The notes under the pieces were generated by a model. The model ran no database searches. It had not been told where the DNA came from and saw only the letters and a list, made by a program, of their open reading frames with translations. A stretch of DNA of 64,000 nt from Pseudomonadota bacterium (GTDB lineage Bacteria > Pseudomonadota > Gammaproteobacteria > Burkholderiales > Nitrosomonadaceae), in NCBI GenBank assembly GCA_018240285.1, contig JAFEGA010000018.1:1-64000 (forward strand), given 5' to 3'. Numbering within the stretch: position 1 is the first letter of the stretch; the number at the start of each line of letters is the position of its first letter. This document shows, one piece after another, positions 36,323 to 44,967 of the stretch. Position numbers and translations under genes: made by a program.

Positions 36323-39300
36323 ATGACCGTTACCAATTTCGATGGCGGATCTCTCGACTTCAAACCCGGCGTTACCTCGTACACCTACAGTGGATGGACA
36401 TTTGGTGCCAGCAGTGCCGTTGATATCGCCAATGCTGCTTACAGTGATGCGCCAGTATTGCTCAATCAATCCGGCGGCAGAACGATTGTTCTCAATTATC
36501 CGAGCGGTAACAGCGTAACCAATTTTTATTTTACATCTTCGGATGGCTCCGATTTTCAGCTCAATTCATTCAAGATCGATAATGGTCCAAATGGTGCTTC
36601 AAGTACTTTGACCATTGCCGGTTACCGGGATGGCGCTCTGATCGTTGCGGCGGAATCAGTCAATTTAGCAAGCAGCGATGCAGCTGGAAATATCACTTAC
36701 ACGCAGCAAGGCAACACAGGAACAGAATATAGCGGATTGCTGACATTTAACTCTGTATTTAACGATATCGATGAAATACGTTTTTCTTTTAGCAGCGCGG
36801 TAGAATTAGCCGTCGACGATATCGATACCTCTCCTGCCGTGGTGCCGCCAACCATCACCTCGGCCACCTACAACGCCAGCACCAACACGTTGGTCGTTAC
36901 CGGCACCAACATGGCGGCCACGGCGGGCGCAACCAACGACATCAACGTATCGAAACTGACGCTGACCGGACAAGGCGGTGCAACCTATACCCTCACGTCA
37001 TCGAATGTCGAGCTCGATTCCGCCACGCAATTCACCGTCACGCTGAATGCTGCCGATCAGCTCAACGTAGAAGGATTACTGAACAAGAATGGCACATCTT
37101 CGGTCGGCGGCACTACCTACAATATCGCCGCAGCGGCTGACTGGAATCCGGCGCAAAGCGGCAACGCCGACACCACCGGCAACGGCGTTACCGTCACCAA
37201 CGTGCAAACACCCACGATCACCTCCGCCACGTACGACGCCAGCACCGGTACACTCACTGTTACCGGCTCAAACCTGGTCAAGGCCAGCGGCGCTACCAAT
37301 GACATCGATGCGTCGCTGCTGACTTTCACCGGTGAAGGGGGATCAACATACACACTGACCGACACCAGTGACGTCGAGATTACCTCCGGCACTGCGTTCG
37401 CAATCACGTTGAGCGCCACCGACAAAGCTGCCGTCAACCAAATCATCAACAAGAACGGCGCCAGTTCCACCGGCGGCACCACGTACAATCTGGCAGCAGC
37501 GGACGATTGGAACACGGTGATCGGCAATACCGATATTTCCGATACCACCGGCAACGCAATCACCGTCAGTAACGTAGCCACACCTACGATTACGTCGGCT
37601 ACCTACAATGACAGCACCGGCGCATTGGTCGTCACCGGCACCGGCTTCCTGAAGCTGAATGGCGCGAACAATGACATTATCGCGTCCAAATTCACCTTTA
37701 CCGGCGAAGGCGGCAGCACTCACACCCTCACGAATACCGCCGATGTCGAAATCACTTCCGGCACGGCATTCACGATCACACTGAGCATAGCCGATAAAAT
37801 CGCCATCAACCAGATCATCAACAAAAACGGCACATCATCGACAGGTGGCACTACCTACAATCTCGCCGCCGCAGAAGATTGGGCAGCCGGCGCGGACGCC
37901 GCCGTCGTAGTCGAAGATACCACCGGCAATGGTATCACCGCATCCAATGTTGCAACGCCAACAATTACTTCGGCCACTTACGACGCCAGCACCGGCACTT
38001 TAGCAGTCACCGGCACCGGTTTCCTGAAGCTGGACGGTGCTACCAACGACATCGTGGCAAACAAATTCACGTTCACCGGCGAAGGCGGCAGCACCTATAC
38101 ACTAACCGATTCCAGCAATGTCGAAACCACTTCCGGCACGGCATTCACGATCACGCTGAGCGCCACCGACAAAGCCGCCGTCAACCAGATCGTCAACAAG
38201 AACGGCACATCATCGACAAGCGGCACCACCTACAATCTCGCTGCTGCGGAAGATTGGGCAGCCGGCGCGGATGCCGCCGTTGTGGTCGCCGATACCACCG
38301 GCAACGGTATCACCGCATCCAATGTTGCAACGCCAACAATTACTTCGGCCACCTACGACGCCAGCACCGGCGCTTTAGCAGTCACCGGCTCCGGCTTCCT
38401 GAAAGCCAGCGGTGCGGCCAACGATATTGTGGCAAACAAATTCACGTTCACCGGCGAAGGCGGCAGCACCTATACACTGACCGATTCCAGCAATGTCGAA
38501 ATCACTTCCGGCACGGCATTCACCATCACACTGAGTGCCACCGACAAAGCCGTCATTAACCAGATCATTAACAAAAACGGCACATCATCAACGGACGGCA
38601 CCACCTACAATCTCGCCGCCGCGGAAGATTGGGCAGCTGGCGCGGATGCCGCCGTCGTGGTCGCCGATACCACCGGCAATGGGATCACCGCATCCAATGT
38701 TGCAGCACCAACAATTACTTCGGCCACCTACGATGCCAGCACCGGCGCTTTAGTAGTCACCGGCAGCAATTTTCTGCAGAAAAGCGGTGCAGCCAACGAT
38801 ATTGTGGCATCCAAATTCACCTTCACCGGTGAAGGCGGCAGCACCTACACACTGACCGATTCCAGCAATGTCGAAATCACTTCCGGCACGGCATTCACCA
38901 TCACACTGAGCGCCACCGACAAAGCCGCCGTCAACCAGATCGTCAACAAGAACGGCACATCATCGACAGGCGGCACTACTTACAATCTCGCTGCGGCGGA
39001 AGACTGGGCAGCTGGCGCGGACAGCGCCGCCACCGTCGCCGATTTGACCGGTAATGGCATCACCGCATCCAACGTCGCGGCACCGGCGATCACATCGGCC
39101 ACCTACGACGCCAGTACCGGCGCTTTAGCAGTCACCGGCAGCGGCTTTCTGCAGAAAAGCGGTGCGGCCAACGATATTGTGGCATCCAAGTTCACATTTA
39201 CCGGCGAAGGCGGCAGCACCTATACACTGACCGATTCCAGCAATGTCGAAATCACTTCCGGCACGGCATTCACCATCACGCTGAGCGCCACCGACAAAGA

Positions 39301-41998
39301 TGCCGTCAACCAGATTATCAACAAAAATGGCACATCTTCATCCGGCGGCACCACCTACAACCTTGCTGCCGCGGAAGATTGGGCAGCCGGCGCGGACGCC
39401 GCTGTCGTGGTCGCCGATACCACCGGCAACGGCATCACCGCCTCGAATGTCGCAGTACCGGCGATCACGTCCGCCACCTACGACTACAGCAGCAATGTGC
39501 TGACCGTCACCGGAACCGGTTTTCTGCAAAAAAGCGGTGCCAGCAACGACATCGATTTATCCAAACTGACGATCACCGGAGAAGGTGGCGCAACTTACAC
39601 GTTGACCAGTGCGACGAATGTAGAGATTACGTCGGGAACTTCGTTCTCGGTGACACTGACCGGCGCAGACTTAACCAATGTTGAAGCATTACTCGACAAA
39701 AATGGCACCTCCGCAGTCAGCAGCACAACGTATAACCTGGCTGGAGCCGAAGATTGGGCAGCCGGAGCGGATAGCGCCGTTGCGGTCGCCGACTTGACCG
39801 GCAATGGCATCACCGTCAGCAACTACGCCGCACCCGCCATCACTTCTGCAACCTTTGACGCCAGCACCAACGTGCTGACGGTCAGCGGAACAAACTTCGT
39901 TTCCAACAGCGGCGCCAGCAACGACGTGACGGTTTCACTGCTCACGTTAACCGGTGAAGGCGGCAGCTACACACTGACCTCATCGGCCGTCGACATCACT
40001 TCGGCCACTGCCTTCAGCGTTACACTCAACGCCGCCGATCAGCTCGCGGTACGCGGATTGTTAAATAAGAACGGCACAACCTCTTCCGGTGCAACGACCT
40101 ACAATGTCGCCGCGGCTGAGGATTGGATGGCCGGCAGCGCAGCTTCAATCGCGGTCGCCGATCTGACCGGCAATGGCATCACCGTCAGCAATGTCCAGAC
40201 GCCAACGATCACGTCGGCTACTTACGATTCCGATACCGGCATTCTGGTTGTCACCGGCAGCAATCTCTTCAAAAAAACCGGCGCCAACAACGATATCGAT
40301 ATTTCCACACTCACGCTGACCGGCGGAACCGCAAACGCCACCTACACTATCACCAGTGCCTCGGACGTTGAAATCACCTCCAGCACGGAGTTCAGCGTAA
40401 CGCTATCCGGCGCGGACAAAACTTCTGTCGATGCCTTGCTGGACCAGACCGGCACCACATCGTCGGGCGGCTCTACTTACAATCTGGCAGCCGCTAATCA
40501 CTGGCTGAGCGCCGCCGATTCCGCCACCGATATCAGCGACGCAACCAATGCGGTTACGGTTTCAATCAATCCGCGCATCACCTCGGCCACTTACGATGCT
40601 TCCTCGGGTACTTTGGCCGTTACCGGCACCAACTTACAAGCCAAAGCAGGCGCCCTCAACGATATCGATGCATCGTTGTTCACGCTTACCGGCGAAGGTG
40701 GATCCACCTATACGCTGACCGACACCAGCGATGTCGAAATCACCTCTGCAACGGCATTCACGATCACCTTGAGCGCGACCGACAAAGCCGCCGTCAATCA
40801 GATCGTCAACAAGAACGGCACTGCTTCCACCGGCGGCACCACATACAACCTGGCCGCGGCGGACGACTGGGATACCAATGTCACCAGCGGCGACACCGCC
40901 GACACCACCGGTAACGGCATCACGGTGTCGAATGTCGCGGCACCGGCGATCACCTCGGCCACCTACAATGCCAGCACCGGCGCGCTGGTTGTAACCGGTA
41001 GCGGTTTTCTGAAACTCAGCGGTGCTACCAACGACATCGTGGCAAACAAGTTCACGTTTACCGGCGAAGGCGGCAGCACGTATACGCTTACTGATTCCGC
41101 TAATGTCGAGATTACTTCCGGCACGGCGTTCACGATCACGTTGAGCAGCACCGACAAAGCCGCCGTCAATCAGATCGTCAACAAGAACGGCACATCATCG
41201 ACAGGCGGCACGACCTACAATCTAGCGGCCGCAGAAGATTGGGCCGCAGGTGCTAATGCCTCGGTCAATGTGGTTGATGCGACCGGTAACAGTATTACAA
41301 CTTCCAATGTGGCCGCACCGGCGATCACGTCGGCAACCTACGACACCAGCACCGGCGCGCTGGTCGTGACCGGATCGGGATTTTTAAAAGCCAGCGGTGC
41401 GGCCAACGATATTGACGCTTCCAAATTCACTTTCACCGGTGAAGGTAGCGGAACCTATACCCTGACCGATACCGCCGATGTCGAAATCACTTCCGGTACA
41501 ACATTTACTCTTACGTTAAGCAGTACCGACAAGGCTGCGGTCAATCTGTTGTTGAACAAAGCTGGCACGGCTTCCAACGATGCGACAACATATAATCTGG
41601 CAGCCGCCGAGGATTGGGCAACAGGTGCCGACGCCGCCGTCACAATCGCCGACACCAGCGGTAACGGCATTACCGTATCGACTTCTTCGTCTTCCGGCGG
41701 AGGGGGCGGAGGGGGCGGCAGCGGCACTGCCACAACTATCGACGGCACAACCGCCACGACAACCACGCAGCCCGATGGCACCGTCGTCACTGTCGTTTCG
41801 GCCGTTCAGCCTTCCCGGCAAGACGATCCCAATTCGTTATTCAGCAATTATGCGGATATTCCAGTAGTAAAGGATACGGCAGGTAATCCCTTGCTGACGG
41901 TCAGTCTGCCAACCGGTGTCGGCTTAACTGTCGCGGATCGGCCACAAGTGACCGGTCTGGCGCAGGCCGAAACAAGTATGATTACCGCGCTGGCGTAA
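36323..41998 (+). CDS. Giant repeat adhesin, N-terminal part (interrupted gene)
   Basis: An 1891-residue frame with an AGGAGA ribosome-binding site. Residues 1-170 form a beta-rich N-terminal domain without a signal peptide. Then come 13 tandem repeats of about 125 residues, each starting PTITSATYDASTGALVVTG and ending near AEDWAAG..TTGNGIT, probably Ig-like beta domains. A Gly-rich linker (nine glycines near residue 1795) follows, with another beta-rich stretch. The frame stops at TAA (41996-41998), but the same frame stays open beyond it to 43489 and encodes the RTX part. It is most simply read as one 2388-codon gene with a nonsense mutation. Without the C-terminus this product would lack a type I secretion signal. 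Confidence 0.8.
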   Translation: MTVTNFDGGSLDFKPGVTSYTYSGWTFGASSAVDIANAAYSDAPVLLNQSGGRTIVLNYPSGNSVTNFYFTSSDGSDFQLNSFKIDNGPNGASSTLTIAGYRDGALIVAAESVNLASSDAAGNITYTQQGNTGTEYSGLLTFNSVFNDIDEIRFSFSSAVELAVDDIDTSPAVVPPTITSATYNASTNTLVVTGTNMAATAGATNDINVSKLTLTGQGGATYTLTSSNVELDSATQFTVTLNAADQLNVEGLLNKNGTSSVGGTTYNIAAAADWNPAQSGNADTTGNGVTVTNVQTPTITSATYDASTGTLTVTGSNLVKASGATNDIDASLLTFTGEGGSTYTLTDTSDVEITSGTAFAITLSATDKAAVNQIINKNGASSTGGTTYNLAAADDWNTVIGNTDISDTTGNAITVSNVATPTITSATYNDSTGALVVTGTGFLKLNGANNDIIASKFTFTGEGGSTHTLTNTADVEITSGTAFTITLSIADKIAINQIINKNGTSSTGGTTYNLAAAEDWAAGADAAVVVEDTTGNGITASNVATPTITSATYDASTGTLAVTGTGFLKLDGATNDIVANKFTFTGEGGSTYTLTDSSNVETTSGTAFTITLSATDKAAVNQIVNKNGTSSTSGTTYNLAAAEDWAAGADAAVVVADTTGNGITASNVATPTITSATYDASTGALAVTGSGFLKASGAANDIVANKFTFTGEGGSTYTLTDSSNVEITSGTAFTITLSATDKAVINQIINKNGTSSTDGTTYNLAAAEDWAAGADAAVVVADTTGNGITASNVAAPTITSATYDASTGALVVTGSNFLQKSGAANDIVASKFTFTGEGGSTYTLTDSSNVEITSGTAFTITLSATDKAAVNQIVNKNGTSSTGGTTYNLAAAEDWAAGADSAATVADLTGNGITASNVAAPAITSATYDASTGALAVTGSGFLQKSGAANDIVASKFTFTGEGGSTYTLTDSSNVEITSGTAFTITLSATDKDAVNQIINKNGTSSSGGTTYNLAAAEDWAAGADAAVVVADTTGNGITASNVAVPAITSATYDYSSNVLTVTGTGFLQKSGASNDIDLSKLTITGEGGATYTLTSATNVEITSGTSFSVTLTGADLTNVEALLDKNGTSAVSSTTYNLAGAEDWAAGADSAVAVADLTGNGITVSNYAAPAITSATFDASTNVLTVSGTNFVSNSGASNDVTVSLLTLTGEGGSYTLTSSAVDITSATAFSVTLNAADQLAVRGLLNKNGTTSSGATTYNVAAAEDWMAGSAASIAVADLTGNGITVSNVQTPTITSATYDSDTGILVVTGSNLFKKTGANNDIDISTLTLTGGTANATYTITSASDVEITSSTEFSVTLSGADKTSVDALLDQTGTTSSGGSTYNLAAANHWLSAADSATDISDATNAVTVSINPRITSATYDASSGTLAVTGTNLQAKAGALNDIDASLFTLTGEGGSTYTLTDTSDVEITSATAFTITLSATDKAAVNQIVNKNGTASTGGTTYNLAAADDWDTNVTSGDTADTTGNGITVSNVAAPAITSATYNASTGALVVTGSGFLKLSGATNDIVANKFTFTGEGGSTYTLTDSANVEITSGTAFTITLSSTDKAAVNQIVNKNGTSSTGGTTYNLAAAEDWAAGANASVNVVDATGNSITTSNVAAPAITSATYDTSTGALVVTGSGFLKASGAANDIDASKFTFTGEGSGTYTLTDTADVEITSGTTFTLTLSSTDKAAVNLLLNKAGTASNDATTYNLAAAEDWATGADAAVTIADTSGNGITVSTSSSSGGGGGGGGSGTATTIDGTTATTTTQPDGTVVTVVSAVQPSRQDDPNSLFSNYADIPVVKDTAGNPLLTVSLPTGVGLTVADRPQVTGLAQAETSMITALA
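36851..41693 (+). repeat. Thirteen tandem 363-375-bp repeats
   Basis: Repeat units begin at about 36851, 37214, 37586, 37961, 38336, 38711, 39086, 39461, 39836, 40205, 40574, 40946 and 41321. Six successive spacings are exactly 375 bases, and units 4 to 7 are almost identical in DNA, so the array has expanded recently. Outer units are more diverged. Confidence 0.9.
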
Positions 41999-43489
41999 AT
42001 CACCGGATTAAGCAGTGACATCGCCAACGATCTAGCCGAAAAAGCAAGAGAGTTTTTAACGCAACAACCGGATAGCAATCCGGTCAGCATTAACACCGTT
42101 ACACCGAACGTTGCCGGTGATCAGCCGCCAGCGCTTCCAATTATCATTAGCAATCCGGCAACTGCAAGCACGGCTAGCAACATGTTGGTGATCGATGCCC
42201 GTCAATTGCCTTCTGGCACCATTATTCAACTGGATAATGTCGCTTTCGCATCGATCATCGGCGCTGTGCGGATTACCGGCGGCAGCGGTCAAAACTTCGC
42301 CGCGGGTGACAATCAGAATCAATTTATCGTGCTCGGCGCTGACGACGACATCTTGTCCGGCGGCGGCGGCGATGACACCGTCGGCAGTTTGAGCGGCAAC
42401 GATAGAGTCTCCGGCGATGCGGGTAACGATATTGTTTATGGCGGTGCCGGTAATGATATTTTGAGCGGCGGCACCGGCAACGACCGGCTCAATGGCGGTT
42501 TCGGTTTCGATATCGCAACCCAGGCGGGGCAATTATCCGATTACCGGGTTACAGTACACGGCAACGCGGTCACGCTGACACAAGCGAATGGCGAAACCGA
42601 TACCCTGACCGATGTCGAATTAGTCCGGTTCGCCAGCGGCTCTAGTCTGGCCATTGCATATTCCGAGGCTGAAGCAGTTGCTCATCATTTGGCCAGAACC
42701 TGGCTGGGGCGCGACTTGACGGTTGCGGAAGGGAGCGCAGTGCAAAACTGGGCAGGCGCAACAGCGGAGGATATTTTAGCGACCTTCCGCAGCTTGCCGG
42801 AAACAATCGAGCTGGGATTGCAAAACAAAACCGGCAGTGAACTGCTGGCCGGCTGGGATACCGATCCAACGATTATCCGGGTCAATGCCGTGCGCGACTT
42901 TACCGGCGGCGATGAAAACAATCAGGGTTATTTACCGCTCGGCTTGGCTACGAATGCGGATGGCGGCGCGGGTTATGATGTATTGCGCATGCCAGGCGGC
43001 CGTAACGATGTACACCTGGAATTTTCCGGCGATCGTTTGGAACTGACGCAACTCAGCGACGGCGCCATGCTGAGCCTGAAAAACGCGGAAATGATCGAAT
43101 TCGACAACCATGAGGGGGTCGTAATCGCGCATAATCAAGTCGAAGGTATTCTGGCGCGCTTGGCGCATAGCTTCTTTAACCGCGATGCCACCGTACCAGA
43201 ATGGCAACTCGGACTCGAAACGCTACAACAGCCTTACGATGCCAACGCCATTCTGGATTGGTTCCAGCAACGCGCCGGTTTGCAAGAGCTGTCCGATACC
43301 GGTTACATCCAGGCGATTTACAACCATACACTGGGCCGGCCAGCAACAGATGCCGAGCTCAGTGCGCAATTAGCACGGCTGGAAAGTCATGCGATCGATC
43401 GCAACTGGCTCACGGTCGAAATCGCACAAAGCGCCGAAGCTACCGCGCATCTGACCGGCAGTGTGATGCTGCAGGAAGGCTGGATATAA
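41999..43489 (+). CDS. RTX/DUF4214 C-terminal part of the giant adhesin
   Basis: This continues the same frame after the TAA at 41996-41998. The first usable ATG is at 42182, without a ribosome-binding site. The encoded part has at least five glycine/aspartate-rich calcium-binding nonapeptides (GGGGDDTVG, GDAGNDIVYGGAGNDILSGGTGNDRLNGG). Two DUF4214-like regions follow (AEAVAHHLARTWLGRDLT and LAHSFFNRDATVPEWQLGLE with YNHTLGRPATDAEL). Such ends are typical of surface or secreted proteins exported by type I systems. If translated separately from 42182 it would be a 435-residue stub. No type I secretion genes are in the window. Confidence 0.75.
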   Translation: MTGLSSDIANDLAEKAREFLTQQPDSNPVSINTVTPNVAGDQPPALPIIISNPATASTASNMLVIDARQLPSGTIIQLDNVAFASIIGAVRITGGSGQNFAAGDNQNQFIVLGADDDILSGGGGDDTVGSLSGNDRVSGDAGNDIVYGGAGNDILSGGTGNDRLNGGFGFDIATQAGQLSDYRVTVHGNAVTLTQANGETDTLTDVELVRFASGSSLAIAYSEAEAVAHHLARTWLGRDLTVAEGSAVQNWAGATAEDILATFRSLPETIELGLQNKTGSELLAGWDTDPTIIRVNAVRDFTGGDENNQGYLPLGLATNADGGAGYDVLRMPGGRNDVHLEFSGDRLELTQLSDGAMLSLKNAEMIEFDNHEGVVIAHNQVEGILARLAHSFFNRDATVPEWQLGLETLQQPYDANAILDWFQQRAGLQELSDTGYIQAIYNHTLGRPATDAELSAQLARLESHAIDRNWLTVEIAQSAEATAHLTGSVMLQEGWI

Positions 43490-43492
43490 CAC

Positions 43493-43533
43493 AGCGAGAA
43501 ATCTTTAACGATCAACGTAATAGATTTCTCGCT
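43493..43533 (+). terminator. Hairpin directly after the adhesin gene
   Basis: A perfect 12-base inverted repeat (AGCGAGAAATCT / AGATTTCTCGCT) with a 17-base loop starts four bases after the stop codon at 43489. The tail afterwards (TTGCTCG) is short of T, so it may be a Rho-assisted terminator or a 3'-end stabiliser. Confidence 0.5.
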
Positions 43534-43562
43534 TTGCTCGAAACAGCACTTATTCAAAAATT

Positions 43563-43713
43563 CCTGAAGGAAGTGCTGAAAAAAGTAGCGAGCAATGGTT
43601 AGGCAAGGCGGAATCAGATGAAAAAGCGCAGCTTACGAATAGTCAATGAGTACTTGAATCTGATTTCAACACAGCATGACCAAGCGCAGTAGTTTTTCAA
43701 AGCTTCCTTAAGG
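43563..43713. repeat. MITE-like inverted-repeat element
   Basis: Two imperfect terminal inverted repeats (CCTGAAGGAAG at 43563 and CCTTAAGG at 43706-43713, similar over about 25 bases with A-rich runs) enclose a second inner inverted repeat (GGAATCAGAT at 43610-43619, ATCTGATTTC at 43658-43667). The 151-base whole can fold into a long hairpin and encodes nothing. It looks like a small non-autonomous element or dispersed repeat. The stop codon of the next gene (43708) lies inside its right end. Confidence 0.55.
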
Positions 43714-44955
43714 CTTATAGATTGCATAACCGCGCCCAAGTCCTTGGTAGTCAACAGCAACAGAGTTAGTAGGTTTAAATGCGCCCTTATCGATAAAATC
43801 CACGCCCATTTCTTTGTAAAAACGTAATTGACCCTTGTGCTGCGACAGTTCGACATGCATCACTACCGGATTAAATACCGCACCGCTCGTATCGGTATTT
43901 TTTTCACCCTCATGTACCGAACCGGTTCCGGGTGGCGCGGCATAAACCGGTTTTCCTGCTGCCCTGGCAAGATGCATTGCATACAGATTACTCATCAACG
44001 CCCGCAATTCTTCACGTTCTTTACCGAGCGCAGCATCCAGTTTGGCGCGATATTGTTCTTCTTTCTTGGTTAATGAGACTTTGCCTTTTGCTTTTGCCTG
44101 CAGAATCAGCAATTGCGGATAGCGGCTCGCTTCACACCCCCAAACAACCAGAAACGCATCATTTGTAAATGCAGCCTGAAACTTGGCCAGATTCTGACCG
44201 CCAAAAACATGAACCAATTCGGAATCTGTGAAATCGTCCCGCCGCGCATCTTTATCAAATTGCTTTCGCTTGTAGTTAGGCGTATTCACGATTACCGGAC
44301 CATCGGCAATCGCGTGTCCAATAAAATGCACTTCACACAACGATGCAGCCGGTTGCGTTGCTGCAATCTCATACAAATCGGATACGGACATGCTATTTTC
44401 CTTACCGCCCGGCCATTTGTCGTAATCGGCTTTGGAAATATCCCCGTCTTCGCTGCTAGTTAATTGCTTGGCCAGCTCATGCGCACCGCTATAGTACAAT
44501 CTTGAATTCACGAGCTTTTCCGCTGGAGACACTTTTAGCTTCAAGATGCCGTTGATATTGTAGCGGTAATTCTTGGCCAGCAAGGCATCGCGTTTTGGCT
44601 GCAAGGTTTGTCCATCTTTCGCTCCGCCCTTTTTGAATTCAGTAAATGTTCCTTTGAGAAAATCGAAGATGACGATACGTTCGGCCTTACCTTGTTGCAG
44701 CAAATAATCTTTGTAATTTTTCGCCATTTTCAGATAGGTCGCAGGGTTCTTTTGCGGATCCTCATTGGCCTGAGATTTACGCGGGTAATTAACCTGAGCA
44801 ACCAGCAATACCGTGCGTGCATTTGCAACGATACTGGGTTGTTCGATTTGCTCAATGGTCTGCCGGGTAATGGGCTGAATGGCGCTTATCACACCCTGCC
44901 GTGCGGGTTCAATCATCGGTTTAACCGGCTGGTTTGGCTGGTTGATGCGCATCAC
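43708..44955 (-). CDS. Unknown protein with possible caspase-like His/Cys dyad
   Basis: I do not recognise this 415-residue protein as a named family. It has no signal peptide or membrane segment. Its alternating strands and turns could fit a clan-CD (caspase/CHAT-like) fold: a first strand VLLVAQVNYPRK near residue 50, a strand ending in a histidine (VHFIGHAIADGP, His214) and a later strand ending in a cysteine (FLVVWGCEAS, Cys274). That is the order and spacing of the catalytic pair in such proteases; this assignment is inference. The stop codon lies in the right end of a MITE-like repeat, so the native C-terminus may have been altered. It follows the 940-residue gene by 12 bases and must share its transcript. 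Confidence 0.6.
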   Translation of the reverse strand: MMRINQPNQPVKPMIEPARQGVISAIQPITRQTIEQIEQPSIVANARTVLLVAQVNYPRKSQANEDPQKNPATYLKMAKNYKDYLLQQGKAERIVIFDFLKGTFTEFKKGGAKDGQTLQPKRDALLAKNYRYNINGILKLKVSPAEKLVNSRLYYSGAHELAKQLTSSEDGDISKADYDKWPGGKENSMSVSDLYEIAATQPAASLCEVHFIGHAIADGPVIVNTPNYKRKQFDKDARRDDFTDSELVHVFGGQNLAKFQAAFTNDAFLVVWGCEASRYPQLLILQAKAKGKVSLTKKEEQYRAKLDAALGKEREELRALMSNLYAMHLARAAGKPVYAAPPGTGSVHEGEKNTDTSGAVFNPVVMHVELSQHKGQLRFYKEMGVDFIDKGAFKPTNSVAVDYQGLGRGYAIYKP

Positions 44956-44967
44956 AGCAATAATGCT

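Noticed and set aside
37117..39822. Several open frames on both strands inside the adhesin repeats
   Set aside because: They recur with the repeat period and are by-products of the GC-rich repeated sequence.
36851..41693. CRISPR-like regular repeats
   Set aside because: Units are 363-375 bases, coding and in frame, without short repeats and unique spacers.
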